Part shown: positions 9,386 to 18,875 of the stretch, piece after piece
How positions within the stretch are numbered: position 1 is the stretch's first letter
Layout of the letters: the number at the start of each line of letters is the position of its first letter
NCBI GenBank assembly: GCA_963973455.1
Contig: CAXAZF010000005.1
Coordinates: 221,120 to 285,119 of the forward strand
Direction of reading: 5' to 3'
Source: Marixanthomonas sp002364245
Lineage (GTDB): Bacteria > Bacteroidota > Bacteroidia > Flavobacteriales > Flavobacteriaceae
Length of the DNA: 64,000 nucleotides
The notes under the pieces: generated by a model
The model's input: the letters and a program-made list of their open reading frames with translations, nothing else
What the model was told of the DNA's origin: nothing
The model's database searches: none
Translations under genes and position numbers: made by a program

Positions 9386-10462
9386 TTACATATCTAATTC
9401 TACTTTTTGAACACCATTAGCTTGTTCTTTAGCACGTTCTAATTGATCTTGAGTGGGTTTTTTAGGTTGTTGTTCTGCAGCGTTTTCAGGTTCAAAACTC
9501 AATTTAGTATAGGTAGGGAAATGATCTGAATTGATATCACTTCCTAAAGAAATATCAATGGCTCTAAATTCACTTGAAATAAAAATATGATCTAACGGCC
9601 AGCGCATTATAAAACTTTTTGCATCAAACGTATTATAAAATCCACGGCCTTTTCTTATATCTAATAATTCGGCAACATTATAAAACAACGAGGTAGTTGC
9701 AGACCAAGCAACATCGTTAAAGTCACCAATAACAAGGACTGGATACTTAGACTGCCTACTCAAATTTGCTATTTTCATCATTTCTGCATCTCTATCAGAA
9801 GATTTTGGGTTGTGTTGAGGCATTGGTGGCGTAGGATGGATGGTATATAGTTGTATGGTGTCTTTTGAAGGTAACAAGACTTTGGTATGGATCGATGGGA
9901 TGTCTTTATCCACTAAATACTTTACTTGCGGTTTTATTAATTCTAGTTTAGAGTAAAGCAGCATTCCATATGTGTTATCCAACGGAACTGTTACTTTATA
10001 GCTATAGTCAGCGGGAATGTTTGCTTCAATTTTTTCTTTCCAATTAGTATTGGTTTCAACTAATAAAAGAATATCGGCATTGTGTTTTTCTATGTCCTTA
10101 ATGAGCTTCTTTTTCTCTTTGTTTTTTTGGTACACATTTGCCGTGTATAGTGAAATTATTTTTTCAGGATTATTATTTTTAGCTTCTAATACTTCAAAAT
10201 CTGCAAAAGGGGTGTAGGGATATATTTTTGTAAGCTGAAAAATAAAACAACAAAGAATACCTATAGCGAATAGATAATCTTCCATACGTTTAATTTCAAA
10301 ACGCATAAAATAGGTGATAAGCGCTGTAAAGGTTAAAATAGTAAGTTGAATATGAGGGAAATCGAATATTCTAATCCACCAATAATCGATTGCAATTAAA
10401 GGAATTAGAGTTAAAACAATTGCTAACCCACCAAATATTTGGAGTATAGGTTTTAATTTCAT
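9386..10462 (-). CDS. membrane-anchored endonuclease/exonuclease/phosphatase family protein
   Basis: A 358-residue protein with three hydrophobic helices in the first 90 residues, followed by an EEP (DNase I-like) catalytic domain. Motifs visible are DILLLVETNTNW with the metal-binding Glu, VIGDFNDV with the Asp-x-Asn pair, and the terminal SDHFPTYTKL Asp-His pair. The fold covers nucleases, sphingomyelinases and inositol phosphatases, so the substrate is open. The membrane anchor suggests a periplasmic or surface-facing substrate. A proline- and glutamine-rich tail follows the domain. It lies downstream of, and in the same direction as, the YbdG-like channel gene (43 bases), so may be co-transcribed. 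Confidence 0.8.
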   Translation of the reverse strand: MKLKPILQIFGGLAIVLTLIPLIAIDYWWIRIFDFPHIQLTILTFTALITYFMRFEIKRMEDYLFAIGILCCFIFQLTKIYPYTPFADFEVLEAKNNNPEKIISLYTANVYQKNKEKKKLIKDIEKHNADILLLVETNTNWKEKIEANIPADYSYKVTVPLDNTYGMLLYSKLELIKPQVKYLVDKDIPSIHTKVLLPSKDTIQLYTIHPTPPMPQHNPKSSDRDAEMMKIANLSRQSKYPVLVIGDFNDVAWSATTSLFYNVAELLDIRKGRGFYNTFDAKSFIMRWPLDHIFISSEFRAIDISLGSDINSDHFPTYTKLSFEPENAAEQQPKKPTQDQLERAKEQANGVQKVELDM

Positions 10463-10505
10463 GAAAGGGAAAAAAAAAGTTTGTTCCCTTAAAGATAAAG
10501 GTTTG

Positions 10506-11789
10506 TTAGTTACTTGAATTCAATTTTGCAGAAATTTGAGAAACATCTTTTCCTGAAGGTATTTCAAAAAGCTCTAATCCAAAGTAGGGGATTGCCGCAA
10601 TTAGGTGGTCAAAAATATCGGCTTGAATGTGTTCGTAATTTTCCCAGCGCTTGTCATAGCTAAAGCAGAATATTTCAATAGGAATACCACGGTCTGTAGG
10701 TGCTAAGTGGCGAACCATTAAAAAGAGGTCTTTATTAATGGCAGGATTTTCATGAAGAAATGCATCTGCATATTTTCTGAAAATACCCAGGTTTGTTTGA
10801 TTGCGTCCATTTAACAAAACAGATTTATCTGCTTCGGTATTGCGGTTATATTTTTGAACATCCCGTTCCCGGTGTTCAATATATGGCTTGATTAACTGAA
10901 TATTTTTTAATTCTTCAATTTCTTCCGAAGATAAAAACTTGACCGAAGTTTGCTTTATGAACAAGGAGCGCTTAATTCGTCTTCCTGCAGACTCCTGCAT
11001 TCCGCGCCAGTTTTGAAAGGAATCGGAAATTAAACTATAGGTAGGAATCGTTGTAAACGTGTGGTCAAAATTTTGCACCGTAACGGTAGCTAAGCTTATT
11101 TCGGTTACATAACCATCGGCTCCGTATTTACTAAAGGTAATCCAATCGCCAATGCGTACAATATCGTTTACCGAAACTTGAATACTGGCAACAAAACCTA
11201 AAATAGTATCCTTAAATATCAATAGCATAACTGCAGAAGCAGCTCCCAAAGTAGCTAAGCTAAAAATGGAATATCCCGTTAAAATATTGATTATAAAGAA
11301 AATACCAATTCCCCATCCAAATATCATCAAGACTTGTTGGTAGCTCTCTAACGGCTTATCGTGAAAACGAGGTTTGTGTTCTAAATAACTTCGTGTTGTT
11401 TTTAAAATACTTCGGAAAACAAGAACTGATAGTATAACTAAATATACATCGATTATCCGAAGTAGAAATTTCGAAATAATTGGGTATTCAGCAAAAATTA
11501 TTGGGGTGGTATACCATACAATTACCACTGGGAAAAAATGAGCTACAAAACGGGGGAAGTTACTTTTTATAAGAAAATCATCAAAAGTAGACTTTGTTTT
11601 ATCGCTAAAAGCTTTAAAAACTTGAACAATAAACTTTCTAACAAAAATATCAATTAGAGTAACTACAAAAGCAAGTACAATACTGTTAATAACTGTATTT
11701 AGGAATATTGCCAAATCTTCATTCATGCCAGAATTGACAAAATACTCCTGAAGCCAACAGAGATAATATTTTAAAGTTTCTTGATTCAT
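10506..11789 (-). CDS. mechanosensitive ion channel, MscS/YbdG-like
   Basis: A 427-residue inner-membrane channel. Five hydrophobic segments lie in the first 215 residues. The pore-lining helix and beta domain have the MscS pattern LATLGAASAVMLLIFKDTILGFVASIQV, then IVRIGDWITF and ADGYVTEISLATVTVQNFDHTFTTIPT. The long C-terminal cytoplasmic region with a charged insertion matches the YbdG (MscM) subgroup rather than the short MscS type. It opens under membrane tension during osmotic downshock. Its start codon overlaps the stop of the upstream DUF3817 gene by one base (TAATG), so the two are translationally coupled. Confidence 0.85.
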   Translation of the reverse strand: MNQETLKYYLCWLQEYFVNSGMNEDLAIFLNTVINSIVLAFVVTLIDIFVRKFIVQVFKAFSDKTKSTFDDFLIKSNFPRFVAHFFPVVIVWYTTPIIFAEYPIISKFLLRIIDVYLVILSVLVFRSILKTTRSYLEHKPRFHDKPLESYQQVLMIFGWGIGIFFIINILTGYSIFSLATLGAASAVMLLIFKDTILGFVASIQVSVNDIVRIGDWITFSKYGADGYVTEISLATVTVQNFDHTFTTIPTYSLISDSFQNWRGMQESAGRRIKRSLFIKQTSVKFLSSEEIEELKNIQLIKPYIEHRERDVQKYNRNTEADKSVLLNGRNQTNLGIFRKYADAFLHENPAINKDLFLMVRHLAPTDRGIPIEIFCFSYDKRWENYEHIQADIFDHLIAAIPYFGLELFEIPSGKDVSQISAKLNSSN

Positions 11790-12067
11790 TATAAATACTT
11801 ACGTTCTGCGTAAAAAGGTCCGAAAGGAAGCACTGAACAGAGCATAACAATAGCTAGAGTACCCCACGACCATTTTAGCTTTTCTTTCATAAAATAAGCA
11901 CCAATAATATAAAGAATAAATAAAACACCGTGTGCCATTCCGACGATTTTCACCATTTGAGGCATATCCCAAATGTATTTTAAAGGCATTGCAATACCTA
12001 ACAAAACTAGAAACGATATAGCTTCGAGGGCACTAATTATTTTAAAAGATTTGGTTGAAATATCCAT
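11789..12067 (-). CDS. DUF3817 family small membrane protein
   Basis: This encodes 92 residues with three hydrophobic helices, matching the DUF3817 family of integral membrane proteins (signatures FKIISALEAISF, GMAHGVLFILY, and a C-terminal PFGPFYAE). The ATG at 12067 was chosen over one 33 bases upstream, because it aligns with the family start. A TAnnTTTG element sits 17 bases before it, and the upstream ATG would fall within or beyond the predicted transcription start. It is the first gene of a short operon with the YbdG-like channel. Function is unknown. Confidence 0.8.
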   Translation of the reverse strand: MDISTKSFKIISALEAISFLVLLGIAMPLKYIWDMPQMVKIVGMAHGVLFILYIIGAYFMKEKLKWSWGTLAIVMLCSVLPFGPFYAERKYL

Positions 12068-12083
12068 TATCAAAAATTTTATG

Positions 12084-12091
12084 CAAAGATA
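12084..12091 (-). promoter_or_regulatory. -7 promoter element for the DUF3817/MscS genes
   Basis: TATCTTTG on the minus strand is an exact match to the Bacteroidota TAnnTTTG element, 17 bases before the chosen start. I do not see a well-spaced TTG -33 element. Confidence 0.5.
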
Positions 12092-12184
12092 CAGTATCAA
12101 AGCATAGTTTTAGTATTTTTAATACCCATTTTTAAACACCTTTTTAGGTGAATTACCATTCAATATCACACCAAAAAACATGTT

Positions 12185-15010
12185 ATGAAGTATTCATCAA
12201 TCCTTTCCTTCTTTTTTATTGCTTTATTTTTTAGTGCTGTTCAAGCACAAGATAAAGCTGCAGCAACCGAGTTTTCCATCGATTACGAAAAATTTACTTT
12301 AGATAATGGTCTAGAGGTAATTCTTCATGTTGATAAAAGTGAGCCCATTGTGGCAGTAGCAACTATGATGCACGTAGGTTCCAACCGGGAAAAGCCAGGA
12401 AAAACAGGTTTCGCACACTTTTTTGAACATATGTCTTTTAATGATTCAGAAAACGTACCAGTAGGTGCCAACCGTAAAATGATACCTGAATGGGGCGGTA
12501 GCCGTAATGGTGGAACGTGGAGTGATGGAACCGTGTATTATGAAGTTGTACCAAAAGATGCTTTTGAAAAAATATTATGGATCGATAGCGACCGGTTTGG
12601 CTACATGATTAACACGGTAACAAAAGCCGCTCTAGAACGTGAAAAGCAAGTAGTTAAAAATGAAAAAAGACAGCGTGTTGATAACGCACCGTATGGTTAT
12701 ACAGATGAAATTATCCGTAAAAATTTATATCCAGAAGGACATCCTTACAGTTGGACAGTAATTGGATCACTTCCAGATTTACAAGCAGCAACATTAGAAG
12801 ATGTAAAAGAATTCTATAACAAGTATTACGGCGCAGCTAATGCATCGTTAGTAATTGCAGGAGATATTGATATTTCAGAAACAAAAGAATTAGTAAAGAA
12901 ATGGTTTGGAGAAATACCCCGCGGTCCAGAAGTAGAAGCTTTAAAGGCAATGCCCGTAACACTAACCGAAACCAAATCATTGTATTTTAAAGACAATTTC
13001 GCCAAACTACCTGAATTACGTATGGTTTTCCCAACTATTGAAGCTTACAATAAAGATGAATATGCTTTGGAAGTGTTAGGTCAGTTATTGAGCGGAAGCC
13101 GCAAATCACCTTTATATAAATCGGTTGTTGAAGAAGGTAAATTAGCACCTAATGTAAGTTCGTACAATAATAGTTCAGAGCTGGCTGGAGAGTTCGTTAT
13201 CCGTGCTCGTGCTAATGAGGGGGTAGATTTAGATGATGTGAAAAAAGCAATAGACAAAGGGTTACAAGATTTTGAAGCCAACGGATTTGAAGATACAGAA
13301 CTACAAAGAATAAAAGCCGAACTAGAAACCCAATTATATTCTGGAGTTGCAACAGTGCTTAATAAAGCGTTTCAATTAGTGCAGGATAATGAATTTGGTG
13401 GGGATCCAGGATATATAACCAAACGAGCAAAGTTATACCAAAAAATAAATCGTGCCGATGTAATGCGCGTGTATAATGAATATATAAAAGGGAAAAACTA
13501 TGTAATGACAAGTGTTGTTCCAAAAGACTCACCAGATTTGTCAGTTACCGGAGCTAAAGAAGCTAGTGTTTGGGAAGAAAAAGTAACCGCAATGGATGCC
13601 AGTGAAGAAGTCGCACAGGGCGAAGAAGCAGAATATGAAAAAACACCTTCAAAATATGATCGTTCTGAACCTGCTTTTGGGGAAGCACCTCTATTTGTGA
13701 TGCCTGAAGTTTGGAAAGCAAATATGGATAATGGTATGAAAGTATTAGGTATTGAAAACAATGAATTACCATTAGTGAATTTTTCAATTAGTTTTCCTGG
13801 AGGTCATAGGTTAGATCCAAAAAATAAAGCAGGTTTGGCAATGCTCACTGCCGATTTGATGAATGAAGGGACAAAAACAAAAACGGCTGCTGAGCTTGAA
13901 GAAGCAATTGGCTTATTAGGCTCTAGTATTTCCATTCGTGGTGGTTTAGAAGAAATTAATATCTACGGAAATAGCTTAACCCGTAATTTTGAAGAAACTA
14001 TTAAACTAGTTGAAGAAATGTTACTACAACCTAGATGGGATGAAAAAGAATTTAACCGTCTTAAGCAGGAGTTAGTGACATCTTTAAAAGGTAGGGAAGC
14101 AAACCCACAAGCAATTGCATCTATTAACTTTAACAGATTAATTTACGGAGATGGGAATATGTATGCAGTTCCGTCAGAAGGGACATTGGAAACAGCTAAT
14201 AACATCTCATTGGCTGATGTAAAAGAATTTTATAAAAATCTTTCCCCTAATGGAGCTACATTTAAAGTAGTTGGTAATATTGAAAAACAACGAGTAACAG
14301 AAGCGTTGTCTTCGCTTTCTGAAAAATGGAAAGGAGAAGAGGTAACAATTCCTTCTGAAGAAATTTCAGAAAATAATTCTGAAGGGAATTTATATTTTAT
14401 CGATGTTCCTAATTCTAAGCAATCTGTAATTTATGCCGGTTTGCCAGCTCTTTCAGCTAATAATGATGATTACACCAAGCTTGATTTTGCTAATGAAATT
14501 TTAGGAGGTGGTTCAAGCGGAAGGCTTTTTCAAACCTTGAGAATTGAAAAAGGATACACCTATGGAGCTTACTCTTATATTCCGTCAAGAGATGAAACAG
14601 CACCTTTTACCATTAGCACGAGTGTTCGAGCTAATGCCACTTTACCCTCTTTAGAGATTATTGAGAATATGGTAAAAGAATATGGTCCTGGTTTTACTAA
14701 AGAGGATGTTGAATTGACTCAGAATAAAGTAATTAAACAAAACACGCGTGCTTACGAGTCATTAAATGCTAAATTAGGGCTCTTAACTCAGATAGATAAA
14801 TATGGGAAACCGGAAGATTACATTAATAAAGAGCAAGAGTTGTTAATGAACATGAACTTAGAAAACTTTAAAAATATCATCAATAAGTATATTAAAGAAG
14901 GTGAGATGACCTATGTTGTGGTAGGTGATAAGGCTACACAATTTGAAGAAGTAAAAAAGTTAGGTAAAAAAGTAATCGAGCTGGACATTCACGGAAACCC
15001 GGTTAAATAA
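12185..15010 (+). CDS. periplasmic M16 family zinc metallopeptidase (insulinase/pitrilysin type), duplicated
   Basis: A 941-residue exported peptidase with a signal peptide (about 1-22, ending VQAQ). The first half carries the inverted zinc motif HFFEH at 78-82 (His78 and His82 ligands, Glu81 catalytic) and the third ligand, Glu160, in NEKRQ. The second half (from about residue 510) repeats the fold, but the corresponding position reads GLAMLTADLMNEG without the HxxEH residues. It is therefore the non-catalytic half that closes the clamshell. This is the usual architecture of Bacteroidota M16 proteins that degrade peptides in the periplasm. A MscS gene begins 6 bases after the stop. Confidence 0.88.
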   Translation: MKYSSILSFFFIALFFSAVQAQDKAAATEFSIDYEKFTLDNGLEVILHVDKSEPIVAVATMMHVGSNREKPGKTGFAHFFEHMSFNDSENVPVGANRKMIPEWGGSRNGGTWSDGTVYYEVVPKDAFEKILWIDSDRFGYMINTVTKAALEREKQVVKNEKRQRVDNAPYGYTDEIIRKNLYPEGHPYSWTVIGSLPDLQAATLEDVKEFYNKYYGAANASLVIAGDIDISETKELVKKWFGEIPRGPEVEALKAMPVTLTETKSLYFKDNFAKLPELRMVFPTIEAYNKDEYALEVLGQLLSGSRKSPLYKSVVEEGKLAPNVSSYNNSSELAGEFVIRARANEGVDLDDVKKAIDKGLQDFEANGFEDTELQRIKAELETQLYSGVATVLNKAFQLVQDNEFGGDPGYITKRAKLYQKINRADVMRVYNEYIKGKNYVMTSVVPKDSPDLSVTGAKEASVWEEKVTAMDASEEVAQGEEAEYEKTPSKYDRSEPAFGEAPLFVMPEVWKANMDNGMKVLGIENNELPLVNFSISFPGGHRLDPKNKAGLAMLTADLMNEGTKTKTAAELEEAIGLLGSSISIRGGLEEINIYGNSLTRNFEETIKLVEEMLLQPRWDEKEFNRLKQELVTSLKGREANPQAIASINFNRLIYGDGNMYAVPSEGTLETANNISLADVKEFYKNLSPNGATFKVVGNIEKQRVTEALSSLSEKWKGEEVTIPSEEISENNSEGNLYFIDVPNSKQSVIYAGLPALSANNDDYTKLDFANEILGGGSSGRLFQTLRIEKGYTYGAYSYIPSRDETAPFTISTSVRANATLPSLEIIENMVKEYGPGFTKEDVELTQNKVIKQNTRAYESLNAKLGLLTQIDKYGKPEDYINKEQELLMNMNLENFKNIINKYIKEGEMTYVVVGDKATQFEEVKKLGKKVIELDIHGNPVK

Positions 15011-15016
15011 AAAAAT

Positions 15017-15952
15017 ATGTTTTTAACTCAAGAACCATCAGCTGCTGAAACAATATCGAATGCAGTAGAGGATTATTACGATCATTTTTTAACCGTACTG
15101 CCACGTATTGCTTTAGGCATATTTATAGTGGTAGCTGGGATATTAATTGCACAGCTTATCACTAACCTTTTTAAAAGGCGAATTCTACACAAAGCTGAAG
15201 ATCCTTTAATGGCACGTTTTCTGGCACAGGCTTTAAAAATTGTGTTAAGTCTTATTGCTATAATGATTGCACTTGATGTCGCTGGATTAGGTGGAATAGC
15301 AACGGGTATTTTAACTGCCGCTGGAGGAGCGGCTATCATTTTAGGATTTGCTTTTCAAGATATTGGAAAAAACTTTTTGGCAGGTATTATTTTAGCGTTT
15401 AACAGACCGTTTAATATTAATGATACGATTATGGTCGATACGCATTTTGGCAGAGTAAAAGCGCTTAATTTTCGCTATACTCACGTAAAAACAACCGATG
15501 GTCGTGATATTTACATTCCAAATAGTGATGTGTTGACCAAGCCGGTTGAAAACTATACGGCTGATGGTTTTTATCGTGTTGATTTTACTGTGGGAATAGG
15601 ATACGAAGACGATATTGAATCCGCGAAATCTATTATTCAGAATATTTTGGACACCAATGAAGATATTGTTCATAACGAGACACACGATAATTTTGTAATT
15701 GAATCTGAACTTGCTGCGAGTACGGTAAACTTAAAAGTACTGTTTTGGGTACATACCATTGACTATAGAAAAGCTTCCCGGGTTTTACGCGGGCAAATTA
15801 TTCAACAAGTGAAACAAGCCTTAGAGCAAAAAGGATTTAATTTACCTGCAGATATTACCGAACTTAAACTCTATGGAAATGAAGAAGATATTCCATTACG
15901 CGTTCGGAAGGACCCAAGAGATTTGCTTGCTGAGGGTAAAAATCCTAATTAG
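15017..15952 (+). CDS. small mechanosensitive channel, MscS family
   Basis: A 311-residue MscS-type channel with two to three transmembrane helices (about 20-50, 72-92, 95-115). The pore helix is glycine/alanine-rich (GILTAAGGAAIILGFAFQ), followed by the beta domain with the INDTIMVDTHFGRVKALNFRYTHVKT pattern and DIYIPNSDVLTKPVENYT. It should release solutes on osmotic downshock. It is the second gene of a transcript with the M16 peptidase. The last 8 bases overlap the end of the convergent VanX-like gene. It is the shorter MscS type, distinct from the YbdG-like paralogue at 10506. Confidence 0.85.
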   Translation: MFLTQEPSAAETISNAVEDYYDHFLTVLPRIALGIFIVVAGILIAQLITNLFKRRILHKAEDPLMARFLAQALKIVLSLIAIMIALDVAGLGGIATGILTAAGGAAIILGFAFQDIGKNFLAGIILAFNRPFNINDTIMVDTHFGRVKALNFRYTHVKTTDGRDIYIPNSDVLTKPVENYTADGFYRVDFTVGIGYEDDIESAKSIIQNILDTNEDIVHNETHDNFVIESELAASTVNLKVLFWVHTIDYRKASRVLRGQIIQQVKQALEQKGFNLPADITELKLYGNEEDIPLRVRKDPRDLLAEGKNPN

Positions 15953-16556
15953 AGCAGGGGAGAGGATTGTTTAAAACCGGGTATTGCCAGTTTTTTTGAT
16001 AGCCATAATGCCACCATTCGGTTCTAATGGTTTTAAAACCATGCTTTCGCATTCCACCAATAAGTAATTTTCGATTAGCGAGAATTTCTTCAGAATAATT
16101 ATAATTATCAATATGCGCTTCACGGCCAAAATAGTCGTAATCGCTGCCCATTTCTACATAACAGCCTTCTAAGGTTACTAATGTGATATCAACAGCGGCA
16201 CCACGGTTGTGCACCGATGCACCATCATACGGATTAGCCACATAAGTTGCTCGCGGCACTTTTGCCCACATTTGTTTCTGAACGTCCAGCGGCCGGTAAC
16301 AATCGTAGAGCTTTATTTTGTATCCTTTTTCACAGAAATATTGATTGGCTTTAACCAAAGCTTCAGCAACTTCTTTTACCAAAAGGCATTTTGCACAATC
16401 GTATAAAACTTCACCAATAAAATTATTTTCAGTAGCATAGCGCACCTCATAATCAAACTCGGTAGATAGTTCTGAAATATCAATTAATTTGTTTTGAGCT
16501 TTTATTTCCGAAGAAAATATAGAAAGAATTAATAACAAAAATACTTGACGATACAT
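15945..16556 (-). CDS. D-alanyl-D-alanine dipeptidase, VanX/DdpX-like (M15D)
   Basis: A 203-residue exported zinc peptidase with an N-terminal signal peptide (about 1-20). Catalytic residues read directly: His116 and Asp123 in SVHNRGAAVDI, Glu180 and His183 in EWWH, and the substrate-binding Arg88 in CYRPLD. These match the M15D family that cleaves free D-Ala-D-Ala. In a non-resistant Gram-negative the role is probably recycling or use of cell-wall dipeptide, as with DdpX. No VanH, VanA or VanRS genes are nearby, so it is not a vancomycin-resistance cluster. It overlaps the neighbouring convergent gene by 8 bases. Confidence 0.87.
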   Translation of the reverse strand: MYRQVFLLLILSIFSSEIKAQNKLIDISELSTEFDYEVRYATENNFIGEVLYDCAKCLLVKEVAEALVKANQYFCEKGYKIKLYDCYRPLDVQKQMWAKVPRATYVANPYDGASVHNRGAAVDITLVTLEGCYVEMGSDYDYFGREAHIDNYNYSEEILANRKLLIGGMRKHGFKTIRTEWWHYGYQKNWQYPVLNNPLPCSN

Positions 16557-16626
16557 TTAGAAGAATTTGCTGAAGATGGTATTCAAATTTAAGGATAAAT
16601 TAATAACAATTGGTAGCGTGGCTTTG

Positions 16627-16634
16627 TAACTTTG
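16627..16634 (+). promoter_or_regulatory. -7 promoter element for the SDR gene
   Basis: TAACTTTG matches TAnnTTTG, 15 bases before the chosen ATG at 16650. A TTGG lies 14-15 bases upstream, somewhat closer than the usual -33 spacing. Confidence 0.5.
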
Positions 16635-16649
16635 AAAAAAACAAATTAT

Positions 16650-17384
16650 ATGAAAAATTTAAACGATAAAGTTGCGCTGATAACTGGTGGAACAAAAGGA
16701 ATAGGATACGGAATCGCTGTAAGTTTATTGCAACAAGGAATTAACGTTGCCATTACAGGAAGAAATGGTGATACTGCAAAAGAAGCAGCAGACACATTAA
16801 ATAAAGCTAAAGACAATAATGGTAAAGCCATTGGTATTGAAGCAGATGTTCGTAGTTATGAAAGTCAGCAAAAAGCGGTTAATCAAGTAATTGAACAACT
16901 TGGAAAGATTGACATTATAATAGCAAATGCTGGATTAGGTCATTTTGGTTCGGTTGAAGACTTAACGGTAGAGCAGTGGCAACAAACCATCGACACTAAC
17001 TTAACTGGTCCTTTTTATACATTGAAAGCTAGTGTAGATTCCCTAAAAAAGGAAAAAGGATACTTTATAACTATTTCTAGTTTAGCGGGAACTAATTTCT
17101 TTGCTGGAGGAGCGGCGTATAATGCTAGTAAATTTGGAATCACAGGATTCACACAAGCTGCAATGTTAGATCTTAGAAAGCATGATGTAAAAGTAAGTAC
17201 CATTATGCCGGGTAGTGTTTCTACGTATTTTAACGGAAATGAACCTACTGAAGGTGATGAAGCTTGGAAAATTCAAATTGAAGATATAGGTAAGTTGGTG
17301 GTAGATCTATTAACGATGCACCCACGTACTTTACCGAGTAAAATTGAAGTACGGCCAACTGTACCGCCGAGTGCAAAAAAATAA
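16650..17384 (+). CDS. short-chain dehydrogenase/reductase
   Basis: A 244-residue classical SDR oxidoreductase. The cofactor motif TGGTKGIG is at 12-19, IANAG at 91-95, and the catalytic Ser144-Tyr157-Lys161 set (Y-x3-K in YNASK) is intact. An Arg in TGRN at 38 after the second strand suggests NADPH preference. Substrate is unknown. The ATG at 16650 was chosen over 16632 because it follows a TAnnTTTG element at a leader-compatible distance and gives the usual short N terminus. It is monocistronic, with its own terminator. Confidence 0.83.
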   Translation: MKNLNDKVALITGGTKGIGYGIAVSLLQQGINVAITGRNGDTAKEAADTLNKAKDNNGKAIGIEADVRSYESQQKAVNQVIEQLGKIDIIIANAGLGHFGSVEDLTVEQWQQTIDTNLTGPFYTLKASVDSLKKEKGYFITISSLAGTNFFAGGAAYNASKFGITGFTQAAMLDLRKHDVKVSTIMPGSVSTYFNGNEPTEGDEAWKIQIEDIGKLVVDLLTMHPRTLPSKIEVRPTVPPSAKK

Positions 17385-17411
17385 AATAACTTTTTAAGAA
17401 AAAGATAAAAC

Positions 17412-17448
17412 AAAAAAGCTGCTATCATAAAATAGCAGCTTTTTTGTT
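17412..17448 (+). terminator. bidirectional terminator between the SDR gene and 17460
   Basis: AAAAAAGCTGCTAT pairs with ATAGCAGCTTTTTT around a 6-base loop. Both flanks are A/T tracts, so it can end the SDR transcript on the plus strand and the convergent gene at 17460 on the minus strand. Confidence 0.85.
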
Positions 17449-17459
17449 TCTGTAATTAA

Positions 17460-17828
17460 TTATCTAAAAAAGGCTTCCGCCCAATTTTCAGCATCTGTTA
17501 ACTTTTCAAAAAAAGCAAAGCTATTTTCAAATAAAGGTTGTTCGTTTATAGCCCTTATTCTTTCTTCTGGATTTTCAGAAACAATAGCCAAACCTTTTAA
17601 ATTAGTAATTGAAATACTTTTATTTTTATAAAGGCTTAGGTCTATTTCGTGTTTAAAATTTCTTTCAGTAATTAATACGAAAGGTTTGTTTTGAAAGAAC
17701 TCTTGAATTTTTTGATTAACAATGGTTGCCTTTTCAAGGTCATAGAAAACATTTTCAAAAACCTTTAAAATTGCATATTTAGCATAGATGCTAAGTTCAC
17801 AAAACCCTGTATCAATTTTTTGTATCAT
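17460..17828 (-). CDS. hypothetical protein, possibly SpoIIAA/STAS-like fold
   Basis: A 122-residue soluble protein with no signal peptide. I do not recognise a named family with certainty. The pattern of a beta strand, a short helix with KATIVNQKIQEFF, a strand (PFVLITER), and a C-terminal segment ending FFEKLTDAENWAEAFF resembles the STAS/SpoIIAA-like proteins of Bacteroidota, where the last helix has an EDAxxWL-type ending. No phosphorylatable Ser in a DxS motif is evident, so an anti-sigma antagonist role is not supported. It is monocistronic. Confidence 0.6.
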   Translation of the reverse strand: MIQKIDTGFCELSIYAKYAILKVFENVFYDLEKATIVNQKIQEFFQNKPFVLITERNFKHEIDLSLYKNKSISITNLKGLAIVSENPEERIRAINEQPLFENSFAFFEKLTDAENWAEAFFR

Positions 17829-17954
17829 AATAACCTCGATTATAAGGAGAAGAGGTAGTTTAAAAATACAAAATATTATGATTTATTTAACATTTATTTA
17901 CAATATTTTTAACTTTTATTAAGCGCTAATTGTCAGTTAGTTATGTGATAAAAT

Positions 17955-17983
17955 AAAAAAAGCGGCCTTAAAGCCGCTTTTTA
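17955..17983 (-). terminator. terminator after the OmpA-family lipoprotein gene
   Basis: AAAAAAGCGGC and GCCGCTTTTT form a strong hairpin with loop CTTAAA, 21 bases after the stop of the minus-strand gene that ends at 18004. Confidence 0.8.
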
Positions 17984-18003
17984 AAATACCTATTTTAAGA
18001 ATA

Positions 18004-18846
18004 TTAATTAGCAGAAAGCAATGCTAAGAATTTATCAAGGTTAGGAAGAATTACAATTCGTGTTCTTCTGTTCTTAGCAAAAGCTTCTTTGGTTTCTTCT
18101 TCGGTAAGTGGATGAAAGCTACTTCTACCAGCTGCAATTAATTTTTCTGGTGCAACACCAAAATCTTGTTGTAGTTTTCTAATAACTGCTGTAGAACGTT
18201 CTACACTTAACTCCCAGTTATCTTTAACATACGATCCTGGCTTAACAGTTTGAGAGTCTGTGTGACCTTCAATCATTACTTCCATTGCAGGTTCACTATT
18301 GATAACCCCAGCTAATCTTTCTAAAAGATTATTAGCTTTTGGGTTAACACGTGCACTACCAGATTTGAATAATAATTTATCTGAAACGGTAATCATTACA
18401 ACTGTTTCATCAATATCAATCTGAATATCGTCTTCTTCGCCTTCAGCAATTAATGTGTTATCAAGATTTTTCTTTAGGTTATGCGAAACGATAAGGTTCA
18501 TACTGTCTTCTAATGTTTTAGCTTGAGCCAATTCGTTTTGATCAACATTAGCAAGAGCTGCTCTCATTTTTTCTTTGTCTTTATTAGAAACAACTACGTT
18601 GCCTTCTAATTGTAATCGGCTATCATTCGTATCTTTTAAAGACTGAATTTTAGAGTTATAATCTGCTACTCTATCTTCAATCTTAGCATACTTAGCTTCA
18701 ATTTCTTCTTTTTCAACTTGAGTTTTAGCTAGCTCTGAACGAGTTTCATTATAGTCGTTCTGTAGTTCAACATACTTCTTTTTCGATACACATGATGTGA
18801 ATACAAATGCACCCGAAAGTAAGGTTAGTGTGATTAACTTTTTCAT
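18004..18846 (-). CDS. OmpA/MotB-domain lipoprotein
   Basis: A 280-residue envelope protein. It starts with a lipoprotein signal peptide (lipobox FTSC, Cys19), then a heptad-rich coiled coil over about residues 24-75. It ends in an OmpA C-terminal peptidoglycan-binding domain (about 150-270) with VMIEGHTDSQTVKPG, an NWELSVERS segment and NRRTRIVILP. It probably tethers the outer membrane to peptidoglycan. The ATG at 18846 is preferred to one 48 bases upstream, since only it places the lipid-attachment Cys at a normal distance, and the upstream ATG would lie in the promoter palindrome. It is monocistronic, with a notable palindrome over its -7 element. Confidence 0.85.
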   Translation of the reverse strand: MKKLITLTLLSGAFVFTSCVSKKKYVELQNDYNETRSELAKTQVEKEEIEAKYAKIEDRVADYNSKIQSLKDTNDSRLQLEGNVVVSNKDKEKMRAALANVDQNELAQAKTLEDSMNLIVSHNLKKNLDNTLIAEGEEDDIQIDIDETVVMITVSDKLLFKSGSARVNPKANNLLERLAGVINSEPAMEVMIEGHTDSQTVKPGSYVKDNWELSVERSTAVIRKLQQDFGVAPEKLIAAGRSSFHPLTEEETKEAFAKNRRTRIVILPNLDKFLALLSAN

Positions 18847-18875
18847 TATAATTAGTTTTAGGTTTATTGTTGTGA

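Noticed and set aside
15945..16556. Possible vancomycin-resistance locus because of VanX similarity
   Set aside because: No vanH, vanA or vanS/R genes are near. A stand-alone dipeptidase fits D-Ala-D-Ala turnover better.
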